Assembly (NCBI RefSeq): GCF_022539315.1 | Contig: NC_066315.1 | Coordinates: 125,027,374 to 125,091,373, forward strand | DNA length: 64,000 bases | Direction of reading: 5' to 3' | DNA from: Serinus canaria | Taxonomy: Eukaryota; Chordata; Aves; Passeriformes; Fringillidae | Shown here: positions 37,601 through 49,440 of the stretch, in pieces | Layout: each line of letters starts with the position of its first letter | How positions within the stretch are numbered: the stretch's first letter is position 1 | Position numbers and translations under genes: made by a program | Notes under the pieces: generated by a model | Databases searched by the model: none | What the model was told of the DNA's origin: nothing | What the model saw: only the letters and a program-made list of their open reading frames with translations

Positions 37601-38927
37601 CCACACAAGTTTTTTAAAAGCATCAATCTAAACCAGTGGTAGAAGAAGCAGTAGAAAGCCAAGTGATAGATTTATATCCTTCTAACTTCAATTCACAAAA
37701 CCTATTGATAAATAGATTTGCAGTGAACCTGTGCTTGTGTCAGCAAGAAGGTAACAAAGAGCTGTTTCATGGAAAGACTTGGGGGACTCCTCTGGTTTCA
37801 AACAGTCTATTTTCTGCCACACTTCATAGAGGTGTACAATAAGCCAGGTAACCTGCAATGCTCTGGATTCAGAAGTGGCTTTTTTAGGTGCAAAAGGTGG
37901 ATTTTGAATCTTGATTACCACAATTCTCTACAAACTAGAGACAGCAGCTGTGAATCTCTGCTAAAGAATCCTGTTCATTATACTGAAAATTGCGTTGAAA
38001 TGCAGGGTTTTATGCCTGCCCATTCAGACTAGATCTGAGTCCAGACTGACATGGAAAAATAGGCAAGTGCTTTGAAAGAATGTAATTTTACTGATCATAT
38101 CTAGAACTTGAATTCCTGTCTCTCCACTTACATTTCCAGAAGAAAAGAAAACAACCAAATTTCTTGTCACACAAAATGTTGATCCTGCTCCAGGGACATA
38201 CATAACTTCTCTTTGGAGGCCAAATACTGAGTTTTCAGGTGTAATTTTTGGTTGCTTCATTTTGGAGCCTGTAGGACCAGACTGTTAGGAAGAAGTAGAA
38301 CAAAACTCTGAGTTTATTGCAGAGCCAGATAAACTGTGTTGTCTTCTTAATTGCCTTTCAGTGAAGCAAACTTTTGTTTATGCCCAGAGCTTGATGAACA
38401 AAAACCAAAACATCCTAGGCTTCCCTCCACTACATTGGAAGAGAATAAGCAGTAAAACAAATTGTTTCTATAACTCAAAGTTTTTCTCAAGAGGAGCTAC
38501 TTTGTTTGTACTTGGATAAACACAAAAGTAAATTCTAGCAAAACTGAATTTTAACAGAAATGGTGCAATGCAACCATATTGATACAGATATTTACCCCCA
38601 TTTCCATTAATAATTTAAATACCTTGTGAAATATAGGAAGAAAATCACATTTTATCACCAATTGATTTTAATGATTCTAAGAGATCCAAAGAGATTTTGG
38701 TCTTTGCCTTGTGGAAAAGAGGAAATGAAATTGGAGAACATTTTGTACATCCAAAATATCCAGTGTCACAGAAATTGAAAATGGGAATATGTTACAGAGG
38801 TTGCCTTCTGGTACCACTGCCCCTTGGGGCATCCTGCACATTCGAAATACAGGCCAGGATGTTAATGTTGATTTTCCAGTTGCCATGATTTCTGTGTATA
38901 TTTTTATTCATTGTCCTTCTCCCCTAG
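34607..38927. other. Unique AT-rich non-coding stretch
   Basis: It contains the tandem duplication at 35381-35420 and a TAAT-rich patch at about 34820-35060 (TTAATTAAAAGGC, AGATTAATGAAAC, CCCAATTAGATTT), which could be regulatory. No gene or interspersed repeat was recognised. Confidence 0.45.
35381..35420. repeat. 23-bp tandem duplication
   Basis: AATGAGAGGCATCAGTA occurs at 35381-35397 and again at 35404-35420, giving a 23-bp period. Confidence 0.9.
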
Positions 38928-38960
38928 GGCTCCAGAGAGACCAGAACTTCAGCCAGAAAG
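38928..38960 (+). other. Candidate 33-nt microexon
   Basis: A strong acceptor (CATTGTCCTTCTCCCCTAG ending at 38927, with a long upstream T-rich tract) is paired 33 bases later with AAAG|GTACTG at 38961. The length is a multiple of three and all three frames are open (for example LQRDQNFSQK and APERPELQPE). Known biology: 3-to-30-odd-nt in-frame microexons are common in neuronal genes with giant introns. No host gene is visible here, so the call is speculative. Confidence 0.15.
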
Positions 38961-40852
38961 GTACTGATCACAGAGACTGGAGGCACAGCAGTTCTGTATA
39001 ACAAGAAATGTGATGGTTTTCATGATAATCCTTCAGTCCACGCGAAGGGAGTTATCCTTGTTGGTGAAAGTCACCAGAGGAATGGAAAAATAAAGGATCC
39101 ACCCTGACCAATGGGAAAATGTAGGTTTAGCCATCATCAAAACCACAAGCCAGCACTGAGGTCAGTGGCATGTTTGCCACTTGCAGAGATTGAAGGGGGG
39201 AGTTACAAGATTCGCTGTGTGTATCCACACAGGGAACTTCCTTGCTGCCCTCCAGCGTTAGAAAATTCCTCGGCATAGACCCTGGCATACTCAGCACAGC
39301 CAGCAAGAGTGACCTTAGCAGACAGGTGGTCTCCTTCCTTTACATCTTAGAAGAGCCTGGTTTTTGCTTAACAGTCTTCTCTGCAGCCACACTCTGCCCG
39401 TGCTGTCCCTGTTCCTACTTGTAGTGTCAAGAATAATTATTAAAACCACCACTATTTTGCTATTTGCTTCCTACTTTCTGCTATTCCTCTATTTGCTGTC
39501 TAATTTCTAAATTCTACTCTTACTTTTTTTTGTTTCTTCCTTGTGTGTATCAAACCAAAAGAGTGCACAGGTGCTGACAGGGATGGCAGAACTTCATGGA
39601 ACTTTTCTTGCTCTCCTGTGAGCAAAGGAGAGACACTGGGATTTGTCAGACTTCAGCCTGCAGTCCTGTACACATCAACTGCTTGGCTTGTAGGTGACCT
39701 CTGGGATGGAATCACAGGAGATTATAGGGTTTTTCTAATGCAATATCCACAAGTGCAGGAATATGTCTCTATGTGCACAGGAGGTCTGAGATCAGGTTCA
39801 GCCCTGAATCATGCAGAGGACGATAAGCAACAATAAATAATCTGGACTTGCTTTCAGATAGAGTTTTCAGACACTTTTTCAGACCCCACAGATGGGGTCT
39901 GTGGACATAATTACCAGGTAGTTTCTTTACCACTTAAAAATAAATTAATTTTTAATGTGAAACATTTCTTTACCTTTTAGCTAAAATAGGAGCTTTTCTT
40001 CCTTCTGGTTGTGTGGACAGGAATGTGTGGCTGCTTTAGTCTCTAACTGAAAGCCTTGCTCTCTAGTTCTCTACATAACAGAGGAAACTCAAAACTCCTA
40101 AAGCTTCAGCACAAAATCCCACAGACACGTGAACAGGATTATTGTTGGTTTACCCCTAAACAGGATTACAAAGGAGAATTCAGAACAAAGCAAGCAAAAG
40201 TAGTGACTTTCTAAAGAGTATAAAGAATGAAAGTAACCTTGCTTAAGTCACTGGCACTGAAATAGTTCACTAATGCCAGGGTCTAACTGTGCCTGGCTGT
40301 TCATTTTATATACACCTACATTGCTCTAAGAAAATTTGCAAACAGTGTGACAGAATGGAGGATTGCCTGCCCTTGAAGTGTTCTATTATAAATGAACTCA
40401 CAGCAGCTCTGTACTGCATTCCAGGACAGGAAGACAGGAATGCCATGTGCAAGTGAAACTGTAGGCTTGTTTGAATAAGCTGCATGTAATTATCCAGACT
40501 GGAGCGTGGCCAGGGCACTAAAGCTGACACTAACACTATCCTTGCTGCATTCAGAACCCAGCACATTTGCAAACTCTTTTCTGCAGCTCATTTTCTGAGG
40601 TTCAACATTCAGCAGGAATATATTGTCTGTTACATTCTAATGGCAGCACATCCTCCTCCCAATTATAGTCCCCCAAACTACTTTTGCTGACTAGCTCTGA
40701 TATCTTTTTTTTCTTTTTTCTATTTGGGAAATGGAAGAATACAAACAATAACTTACTCCTTCCTTTCCAGCAGCATGGATATGTTGAAGTGGCACTGAGA
40801 AATTACTCCCTAGAGTCTCTTCTCAAGTCCAGACAACGGAGGTCTTAAAATG
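38961..40852. other. Unique non-coding stretch
   Basis: 39030-39420 is slightly richer in GC and CpG than its surroundings but holds no recognisable product. A small pair of alternative hairpins lies at 39880-39904. No other feature was recognised. Confidence 0.45.
39880..39904. repeat. Two mutually exclusive short hairpins
   Basis: CAGACCCC (39880-39887) pairs with GGGGTCTG (39894-39901) across ACAGAT. The overlapping words CCACAGA (39886-39892) and TCTGTGG (39898-39904) form an alternative stem. Both are perfect but short. Confidence 0.7.
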
Positions 40853-40915
40853 GTGAAAGTCATGTGCTCCAGAGTGAAGGTTATGTGCATCAGGATGAGG
40901 GTCATGCACATCATG
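40853..40915. repeat. 21-bp imperfect tandem repeat, three copies
   Basis: Units at 40853-40873, 40874-40894 and 40895-40915 share the pattern GTGAAGGTCATGTGCATCAG with substitutions only. As the period is a multiple of three, the open frame across it encodes a heptad-like VKVMCSR/VKVMCIR/MRVMHIM, which is a consequence of the repeat and not evidence of a gene. Confidence 0.85.
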
Positions 40916-41179
40916 ATCACTTTACATACAAAGATACTCTCTACTGAGTCCCAGGGCATACAAAATATCTTTGAAATCACAACCATTAGCAAGCCTGCCC
41001 AACTTTACTTATTTTTAATTTGTCTGGTAAGCTGCCATCAAAAGCAACATTGTCTCTTCATTCCTCAGACAGTCTAAAGAAGGCAGCTCAGCAATCCACT
41101 ACCTAAAATAGCTGGGAGGGGGAGGTCATTCAGTGTATTCTCCATTGGGAGCAGGAGCCAGTTCAGCTGTAGGGTTTAG

Positions 41180-41228
41180 TATCATAGAATCATCAAGGTT
41201 GGAAGAGACCTTTAAGATCCTCAAGTCC
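41180..41228 (-). mobile_element. CR1 LINE 3' terminus, short fragment (minus strand)
   Basis: The plus-strand words ATCATAGAATCATCAAGG and TTGGAAGAGACCTTTAAGAT match the reverse complement of avian CR1 3' ends, including the terminal short-repeat area. Similarity fades after CAAGTCC at about 41228, so only about 50 bases of the tail are recognisable. Confidence 0.65.
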
Positions 41229-43405
41229 CACAGTGTTTGTTTTGGAACGATGAGAAATGGGTGGGAGGTGCAGTGGTTTGTCAGACAAAGGTCAGTACGT
41301 GCAAGAGAGAGAGGCTCTGTGGGCCTGTTGGCAGAACTCTGTTCACAGGAACAAAAGCTTTTATGAAACATGACTTACAAACTCTGCCACCTGGGATTCA
41401 GTAAGGGATGCTTCCAGATACTACATCACCCTTTGAAACTGGAACCAAACAGTGGGACTTTTAATGATAAAAATGTTTTTTTTTTTGTGAGCTACTTTGT
41501 TCCTTGGCTATGCATTGGCCCACAGTGGCAAGGGTTTGGGTCCTGATGATTACATTTTCAAGAGGAAGAGGACAAATTTACACAGTTTTCAGTGTCATGC
41601 TTGTGGGAGGGAAGAGCAAGCCTGTCTGGCTGCCTCCAAGTTAGAGGAGCCAGCACCTAAATAGAAAGCAAAATCCCAAAAAAGCAGATCTAGCGACACA
41701 GAGGAACATGGACCACATTGTTTTTCCAAGGAAATTTCTACAGGTAAAACATAGTTATGCCTTATGATTTAAATCTGTAGAATGGAATGACTGCATGTTT
41801 TGTTCCTTGTAGTTAGCTGACTGATGAGGACCCATGGTTTTGTGTCAGGCTTCATTTTTTGTGATACAACAGGCTTCTCAGAATAGTAATTCCCCACTCT
41901 CTATCCCCCCCCCCCATTTTTTATTAATTTGTTTTCATTTTCCTGAGCATTTTCACAAAGCTGCATTTTGGACACTTTATTTGCGTAGCATTGAAATTTT
42001 TGACATCTTCAATAAGCTCAGCCAAACAATATTTTATGAATACTAGTGAGGAGGCTCACTAGGCTGAGTCAGAACATTTTTGAAGGCCAACTGTCCCAGA
42101 TCTGTCTACTGATGTTTATTTCACTAACTGCTCCATCACTGAGATCTGGTCTTTCCTTTAACAATACCGGCATTGACTTATTGAACAACAATAATTTGAA
42201 CAACAAGGCCTTCCATCATTATTACTTCTACTGAAGGGCCTTCCAAGCAGTCATGTTCTAATGCTTCTGCTGCCAAAGCATTTTTGCATTATCTCCTTCT
42301 TCTGTGGCTGAGGCCTTTGTGAAAAAGGTTGAATTAATGTTGCACTCACATTCTTTGTGATAGAACTGCTCATATTTTCTGCATCTCCACACTTTTTACC
42401 TTTCCTCAGTGTGTGCTCTGATCATCTTTATGTGGCTTCTCAGTTAAACTAACAGTTTGGAAAGCTGGAAGAGAAAGAACTGTTGGGTGAGTTCCTTTAA
42501 CAGTAATTTGACCTAAATGTCTAAAGACTTCCACTCAAAGGCATAACCATAAGAGCACAATAATGAAACAATAAGTGGATATAGCTCCTTAGCATTAGCC
42601 AATGGTCTCATTGATCCCAGTAGTGCTGGAAATAGAATTTATCAATTTTTCTTTCTAAGATTCAATCTTTGCCCTTATGAATTTCTCCACAGGCAGATAA
42701 ATATACTCACACTATACTCCTGACATTCAAAGTCAGTGTCAGGAACTGGCCTTTGAGATAAAAAGGTTCAGGTTGAGCACCCATGGAGTTAAAGCCTTTT
42801 GCTTTAGGAAAACACTTTTCTGTATTTCCAACACCAAAAAGCACTTAAAAACTCTGATGTAGCTTCACAGAAATTAATTACATATTAGTATATAAAAATG
42901 TCTTAAAATATTATTATATGTTTGTGTTCTGATCAAAATGAACACAGTGCAAATAACATTTGAGACATTACTTTGGCTATGAGGCAGCTGTAAAATGAAA
43001 CAGACGGCAAGGGTAGATAAAATGAATGGTAATAGAAATGGTATTAAGTAGTTTGCAAATGGGACAATAGTTTTGATAAACATCAGCAGGAATTACGGAG
43101 ATAATGGGAAGTCTACAGCATTCTGAAATGGATTTTAGTGCTCCAGTCTGCAATAATCTGCTGTGACAGAAACAGATCTCACACCATTTAGTTAGATCAG
43201 CTCTCTGCATTGACTTCAGCTAGTGTGCTTTCCTCTATGGTGAGCACAGGTCATCATGAAAAATACAATATGAAAAATGAAATCTTATTGAAAATTAATT
43301 TTCACCATTTCCTTTTTATTGGTCATGGAAGGGACAGCTCATAATAATAGCCTAATATAGGAGACTTGTAGGTATTTAGCAACTGGTAAGTATCTTTGAA
43401 AAGAG
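41229..43405. other. Unique non-coding stretch
   Basis: It holds a run of 11 C at 41905-41915. A splice-bounded 43-bp pseudoexon-like segment at 42444-42486 was not accepted. No gene was recognised. Confidence 0.45.
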
Positions 43406-43541
43406 ATAAAAGGAGTTTTTCAGCTATTGAAGAGAAAAGTAAAGGTTAAAAAGAGGATAATTTGGGGAAAATACACTGAACATTTCAAAGCATACAAATG
43501 GTGAAGCAGTATATAATTTTATTTTATAAAAGGAGTTTTTC
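43406..43541. repeat. Identical 16-bp direct repeats 120 bp apart
   Basis: ATAAAAGGAGTTTTTC occurs at 43406-43421 and at 43526-43541. The sequence between does not look like a known element. Confidence 0.8.
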
Positions 43542-44054
43542 TTCATGTAACCTGACATCTGTTGATTAAAAGCACTCAAATTCAATTTCTATTGGACCCT
43601 TTGAATTTCACATAAAGCAGGATGACCTCCTTAGTGGTAAGGAACATATGGGCAGCATGACACAGTTCATCAGATGTCAGAACAGGCTTTACTTACCAGG
43701 CTGAACCTCAGCTATGGCTGGGTATAAAGTTACATGCTGGACACATATTGTAAAGGCAGATTTACTAATTCAAACATCAAAATTATGAACAAATTATTTA
43801 CAGGTAAATTAAGGTCAGAAGTGTGAAACAAATGAACCCCTGCTGAATGAATTTAAAGAAGTACAGAGTAGGATACAATGTTTGAGTTCTCAAGGTCAAA
43901 ATATGAGCCTTAGATCTGAAAGGTTGTGCCTTTCTCTTGTTTACCTCAAAACAAAAGTGAACTATAACCTCTCCCTTTTATGATTTTCCCTCTTTTCCTT
44001 CACACAAGGACAATGGATATTACAACCCTAAAAAAACTATATCAAGAAAATAAC

Positions 44055-44136
<82 letters not shown>
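44055..44136. repeat. (AAT)n microsatellite, about 27 units
   Basis: An uninterrupted AAT trinucleotide array of 82 bases. The absence of interruptions suggests recent expansion and probable polymorphism. Confidence 0.98.
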
Positions 44137-44137
<1 letters not shown>

Positions 44138-46489
44138 TTTACTATTATAAGTAAACTTTGTCCTCTAGCTGCAGCTGTTGAACTCATAAATTCCATGAGA
44201 TTACAGAGATCCAGCAGGACAAATAATTTGTCTCAGGGGATTAAACTGAAGGGTCTAAGAATGTCTGATTTATCTCTCAGAGAAATCAATGCAAACTTTT
44301 ACAGTATTCTTGGAGAAAAATTTATCAGCTCCAACAGGAAGAGAATTCTGAGTTAAATCTGAAATTTATCCTGATTAGTCTTATGAGCTATTTCAGCTCC
44401 CTCTCTAGTCAAAAACTGACAGAATAAGTGAGAAATTGCATAACAATGACTGGCTCAATATTGCTTGATCTGTGTTTTCCCACAGCTATTCCTGCACACA
44501 CTATTATTCAAAAATGAATATTCACAGTACACAGTTGCTTCTTATAAATATAAAAAGCATAAATAATATAATATTATATATATAATATATTAGATTAGGT
44601 CCTGGCCTAATAGGAACAGTACAGGCAAGGGAAAACACATTGTATTTTAAAATTTTAATATTCTAATAATTTTATTGAAAAGAATCATTAATGTAAATTG
44701 AAAGAAAAAATAATGTGGCCTAAATTAATTTCCTTGCTTTTAGTGATGTTGATTTTAATAGATCTAGTTGGAAACCTGTGGCTTCTAAAGACAAACATCT
44801 GACAAAGACCTTTAGTTCCTTTTCAGTTACCAGACTTCAGTTATTCTAAATGAAGAAAGCTGATGGTATACAAAAGTTATGCCAATAAACTTCACAAATA
44901 TTCAGATTAATTCTAAGCAGTGGGTATACAATTCCTCTCCCTCAACCTTACACACATTTTTCTTCATGTTTTTTGTTCTAACAGTGCATACAACCTGTCC
45001 TTCAAAAATCTTTTAAAAGGAAATGTTAATACTGGCAGCCAGTGTGTTGTAGATATACCTTGGCAGAAGAGAAGTATCTTGCTTTAAAAGGTTCCTGCCC
45101 TCTAGCATTTAACAAGAATGTCAAACCCTAAAGTAGGTCAGCCTTGTAATTCTGAGCAGCCTTCTTGTGACAAGGGCAGTGTAAACAGTTCTAAGTGTTT
45201 GTGTGCAGTTACCACCCTCATGTTTGTCATATGTCTCAGCTTACTTTTTCTAAATCCTCTGCTCCTATTGTTTGGTAGCTTTTGTTCATGGACCCTGAAA
45301 AGTTAGAATGAACTCAGAGCTGGCAGATGTGTGTCAGCTCTGGCCACAAGAGCTACAGGAAGGCTGCTCTGAGTCATAGCCAGCATAGTTTATCCTCTTC
45401 CAAGAAGCTGCATCTCTTTCATTCCTAGAAGAACTTCACCCAGAAGTGAAATCCACTCAGGATTCCTCACAGGTTTCCTGCCTTCACAAAAAATGTAATT
45501 TACTTTAAAACAGCCCAGAGGAACGATGATCCTTTGAGAGGCTGAGCACAGTCTCTGGTGGTGGAGGTGGCTGGGGGGTGACAGTAGTTGTGAGCCTGGT
45601 GAATGGCTGAGCCCAGAGCAAGATGCAAATGTTGGGACAGGAATGGGGACTGATAGATACCATGGTTCCTTCCCTTTGCCTTCATGGGATACTTCCATTC
45701 TAGGAAATGGAACAGGTCCATTTTCCTGGGACAAAGTCACTGAGGAATGATTATAAGTGTTCCAATTTTATCAGGATTTATGCAGTAATCTTGGCCAGGT
45801 GTTTAAACAGGACTCAGGTGTCCCACTTAATGAAATGCCATTGCATTGCTGCGGCAGGGGCAAACAACGTGGCTGAATGTAAATGGAAAACAGCAAGGTC
45901 ATAAACAAGGAAGAATGCTTTATTTTAAGGAAGAGGATAGGAAAACCATTCCTCTTAGACTAGCAAGTATTTTGCTTTCAAGTATATGTATCTCAAATAA
46001 ATACCTCAGTGTCACATGCCACAATGTGTTCTTTAAAATGGTTCTTATGATTTGCTGTGCTGTATTTCAACACATATTGGGGGATCTTAATTGATTTTTT
46101 TCATACGTACAACTGACATTCAAAATAAATATTCTTAAGACAATTACTACTAAGTAGACCCCTGCAATCTAAAGTATGTGTGTACTGAAAATATTTTAGA
46201 GAGAGAAGCATTGCTTTGCTTGGAACACAACTGATTTCAACAAATGTCAACTGAATTAATTTAAGAAGGTGATGCCTGGATATAAAAAGCCTTTTACTGG
46301 CCATTGGATTATGGTGCTCTGTAATTCTGTTTTCCAGAGTATATTTTAATATACTATCAATAATTTATATTTTGTCTTTAAAAAAGAACACACCATCATA
46401 GCACACTTGTTAATGACATGCATGAAAAAAATAAACTGGCTACAAGCTTGAAAGTAAACACAGTTATTATTTAACAAGCAATCTCCCAT
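44137..46489. other. Unique non-coding stretch
   Basis: 44560-44592 is an AT-only self-complementary tract. 45557-45579 is a G-rich block (GG runs ending in six G) that could form a two-layer quadruplex. No gene or interspersed repeat was recognised. Confidence 0.45.
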
Positions 46490-46765
46490 TGCTCCCATTA
46501 CTAAACTCCTTAGTACTTAGCTTAATAATGCCACAGGAATGCATGCTTAACATTACCCATAATGGTTAATGAGCTGATTCTTCCAGTCATCAGCTTCAAT
46601 TAGCCAGTAATCTAATCAGGCTGACCTCTACATTTCATAGGGTGACCAGTAAAGCAGGTGGCAGGTAGTCATGAACTCTGCAGCAATACTTCGACACTCA
46701 TTAATATTCAACTTGTAAATTAGCAAACCACCTGCCAATACAAAGTTAATCTAGATCAGGAATAA
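46490..46765. promoter_or_regulatory. TAAT-rich candidate conserved enhancer
   Basis: Roughly a dozen TAAT/ATTA homeodomain cores occur in about 275 bases, around twice my composition-based expectation. The densest part is CAATTAGCCAGTAATCTAAT (about 46597). Also present are opposed E-box-like words GCAGGTGG (46655) and CCACCTGC (46729) and nuclear-receptor-like half sites TGACCT and GGTGACC (46622-46647). There are no tandem repeats and no transposon signature. Known biology: many deeply conserved vertebrate enhancers in gene deserts look like this. Conservation itself cannot be seen from one sequence. Confidence 0.25.
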
Positions 46766-47282
46766 ATCCATAATCAAATTTCTGTCAAAGTAACCAGACC
46801 TCACAATATGGGTACCTTCTTTTTTTTGGCTGCACATTGATAAATAGTATTAAACAGGCATAAGCTCTGAAAGAAAGAAACTAAGCTTTTGGTTTGTTTT
46901 TGTATGTAATTATTTTAAATAACACTTGACCCAGGCTATGAATTTTTTCTTGTTTAATTCTTAACCATGTCATTTTTCACCCCAAAGGCTACCAAAGTAA
47001 CTGTTGCCCCAGGAGGTATGGGATTAAATAGACTAGGTTTAGTTTGTAAGGACAGGGAAGGAACTGGAAGGGACATTTTGTGCTTCAATGAGTTCATGCT
47101 GCTGCACATGTCAAAATGAGCAGACATCAGAATAATTGAAGTGGAAATCCAAGACCAGTGTAGTGAATTCTGCCCAGAAAGCCCAGCCAATGTGTTTCTC
47201 TGGCACGTGGGTGATGGCAAGGCAGGAACAAAGCAGTCTGAGAGTGGGATCACTATGGAGGAGGTTTTCATTGCTGTGACAG

Positions 47283-47318
47283 TGAATTGCAGTGCATCAT
47301 TGAATTGCAGTGTATCAA
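47283..47318. repeat. 18-bp tandem duplication
   Basis: TGAATTGCAGTGCATCAT is followed directly by a second copy with two mismatches. Confidence 0.88.
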
Positions 47319-49189
47319 TTACAAATGAAGGACTCCATCAGGAAACAGAACTGGTGGTTGGGAATGGTCAGCCAAAGTATGGTGTGGTATGTAAAGACTT
47401 TTGACATAGGTATTCTTCCATCCAAACAAATCCATTTGAATGGTCTCTTATTTCAATGGCAATTTGGCCACTTTACGGGTAGCCTGTGTGCACAACTTCC
47501 TACTCAGTTACTGCAGAGACTGGAAAGGTGAATATATTTGAATTTTGAATTGTAGATTTCCATTTAAAAAACAGACAATGAATGACCCCAAACCTGCAAG
47601 CTGTGCATTGCCACATTTTTTTCTAGTCACTGGAATCAGAGGAAAAATTTACAAGACAAAATAAGCTGTCGAACCTGTTCCTAGAAACAGCAGTGTTTCC
47701 TCATTTTTGCTTTCTGTGCGCAGCTCCCTAGAAAGCTGGCTGCAATGAGCATACAAGACATGGTTCAGACAACTTTCAGAAAGCTAATTTTTAAACAGCA
47801 TTCAGAAAGAAGATTTTTGTCAGCTATTGTACAGTACCTTTTCCGAATACATATGTTGATATAATTCTACCAGTTATGGCAGTGCTTCATGGACTCATAT
47901 TCTGAACTATTCATGACTTTCTTCAAATTTCCTTTCTTCAAATTTCAGTTATGGAGAGAGAATTAACTTCTGTACCAACACACCTAAGACTAATTCTGGA
48001 TATAGTAATGACATGCTATAAAAAGTTATTAGTAGTGTAATCATTACAAAATATTACAAAATATTCATAATTAATGTCTTTTTCTCAAAAAATTGATCAA
48101 ATTGGAAATAAGTTCTATGCTTTATCTATCAGTGTTAGGTAAATGGCCAATCCTTTCCTGACTGCATAATGAGTAAAAAAATGCAGGCTTGGAAGGCTAT
48201 GCTCGTGTTGCTCTGGGAAGAGTTCTACACCAATGTGCTGCCTCTCCTATTAAATTGTTTGTTCGTTCCCAGAATCCCTTCACATTTAATTTACAAACTC
48301 TTCCCAAGACAGATTTACTAGAGAAGCTCTTACTTCAAAGAAGGGTGGATTTCATTGCTTGATGCAGCTGGGAGTCAGACATCAGCCCTTCTTCTAGAGC
48401 ACTGTAAGGTGGTTTCATTCCTAAGATAACAGCTCAGATATTAGCCCAGACAGATTCTTGTCTCAGCTTTTATTTAAAGCTTCATATTTTGGGATTCCAA
48501 TTCCAGTACTTAAAAGTTCTCATATTTAATAATTAATATTTAAAATAAATATCTAAACTGCCTACTGGAAATTTCATTTATTTCTTCCTCAACCAGCACA
48601 TGGAAATATTGATGCCATCCATTCTATAAACAAGCCTTTATATATGTAAAAGATCCCACTCACTCCATAGTTTTATTTCTAGGCTAAGTAAGTATTATTT
48701 TCACAAGTCATCACATCTTATGTTTTCATTAATTTTCTCTGAGTTCTTGTCCGTTTATTCCCCTCAGACATTTTCAAAGTATGGTAGATAAAAGCCATTG
48801 TAATTTTTAAGTGAAGAGCTTGGCCTCAACAATGTCAAACAGACTGCAGTAATTTTCCGTCAGATATAACACACAAGACTAACTAATTAACCAAGAGCTA
48901 AAATTAGCCTTTGTTGCTGGTTTGTCTTGAAAATCATAATAGTGCTGGCTCAAGTTCAATTGAGGAGCACAAAGGATTAGTTTGACAAGTTTTGTTCTTG
49001 ACATGCATAGTGCTTGCTGCTTAGCATTAGCCTTCCCCCTGAGAGCTTGCAAGTGTACCACTTAGGAATTTGCTATAGATACTTCACTGGAACACTTTTT
49101 CTCATCTTTAGAAAAAGAATTGATATACTTGTCCTTCACGTACCCTGTGATGCTAGCCTTCATTGCTAGTGGTACAAGGTCCCAGTTCA
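47319..49189. other. Unique AT-rich non-coding stretch
   Basis: It holds a perfect 15-bp tandem duplication at 47917-47946 and a 10-bp one near 48045-48064 (ATTACAAAAT). No gene was recognised. Confidence 0.45.
47917..47946. repeat. 15-bp perfect tandem duplication
   Basis: CTTTCTTCAAATTTC occurs twice with no mismatch. Confidence 0.9.
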
Positions 49190-49440
49190 GTGGCTGCTCT
49201 CACAAGCAGAGGCTCACCCCATGGCAGAAGAAACAGCTCTGGGCTGGGCTCTGGGAGCAGCAGAGAATTCCCTTCTCCAAGCTGCAGCTCCGACCATCCT
49301 CCTCCAAAGCTGAGACACAGAGAGAGCCCACAGCAGCCCCAGCCCTGTCTTATATCAGCCCAATTCCTGCGCTGTCTCTGCCCCTCAAACTCCCAGATAA
49401 GAGAAGTTCAACCAGATGCCCTCCTCCCCTGAGTTTGGCC
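49190..49440. other. GC-rich patch of unknown origin
   Basis: This block is clearly richer in G and C than its AT-rich flanks (for example CTGGGCTGGGCTCTGGGAGC and CCACAGCAGCCCCAGCCC). Two plus-strand frames are open through it. A TCTTATATC word lies inside. It could be a decayed solo LTR or other transposon not recognised from sequence alone, or a retroposed fragment. Neither terminal TG...CA repeats nor a target duplication could be established. Confidence 0.2.

Noticed and set aside
42444..42486. 43-bp segment between a strong acceptor and GTGAGT
   Set aside because: Not a multiple of three and no sustained coding signal. It illustrates how often pseudoexon pairs occur by chance here.
46954..47404. 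Overlapping 105-codon minus and 87-codon plus open frames
   Set aside because: Both translations are anonymous and overlap antisense to each other. No splice or promoter evidence was found.
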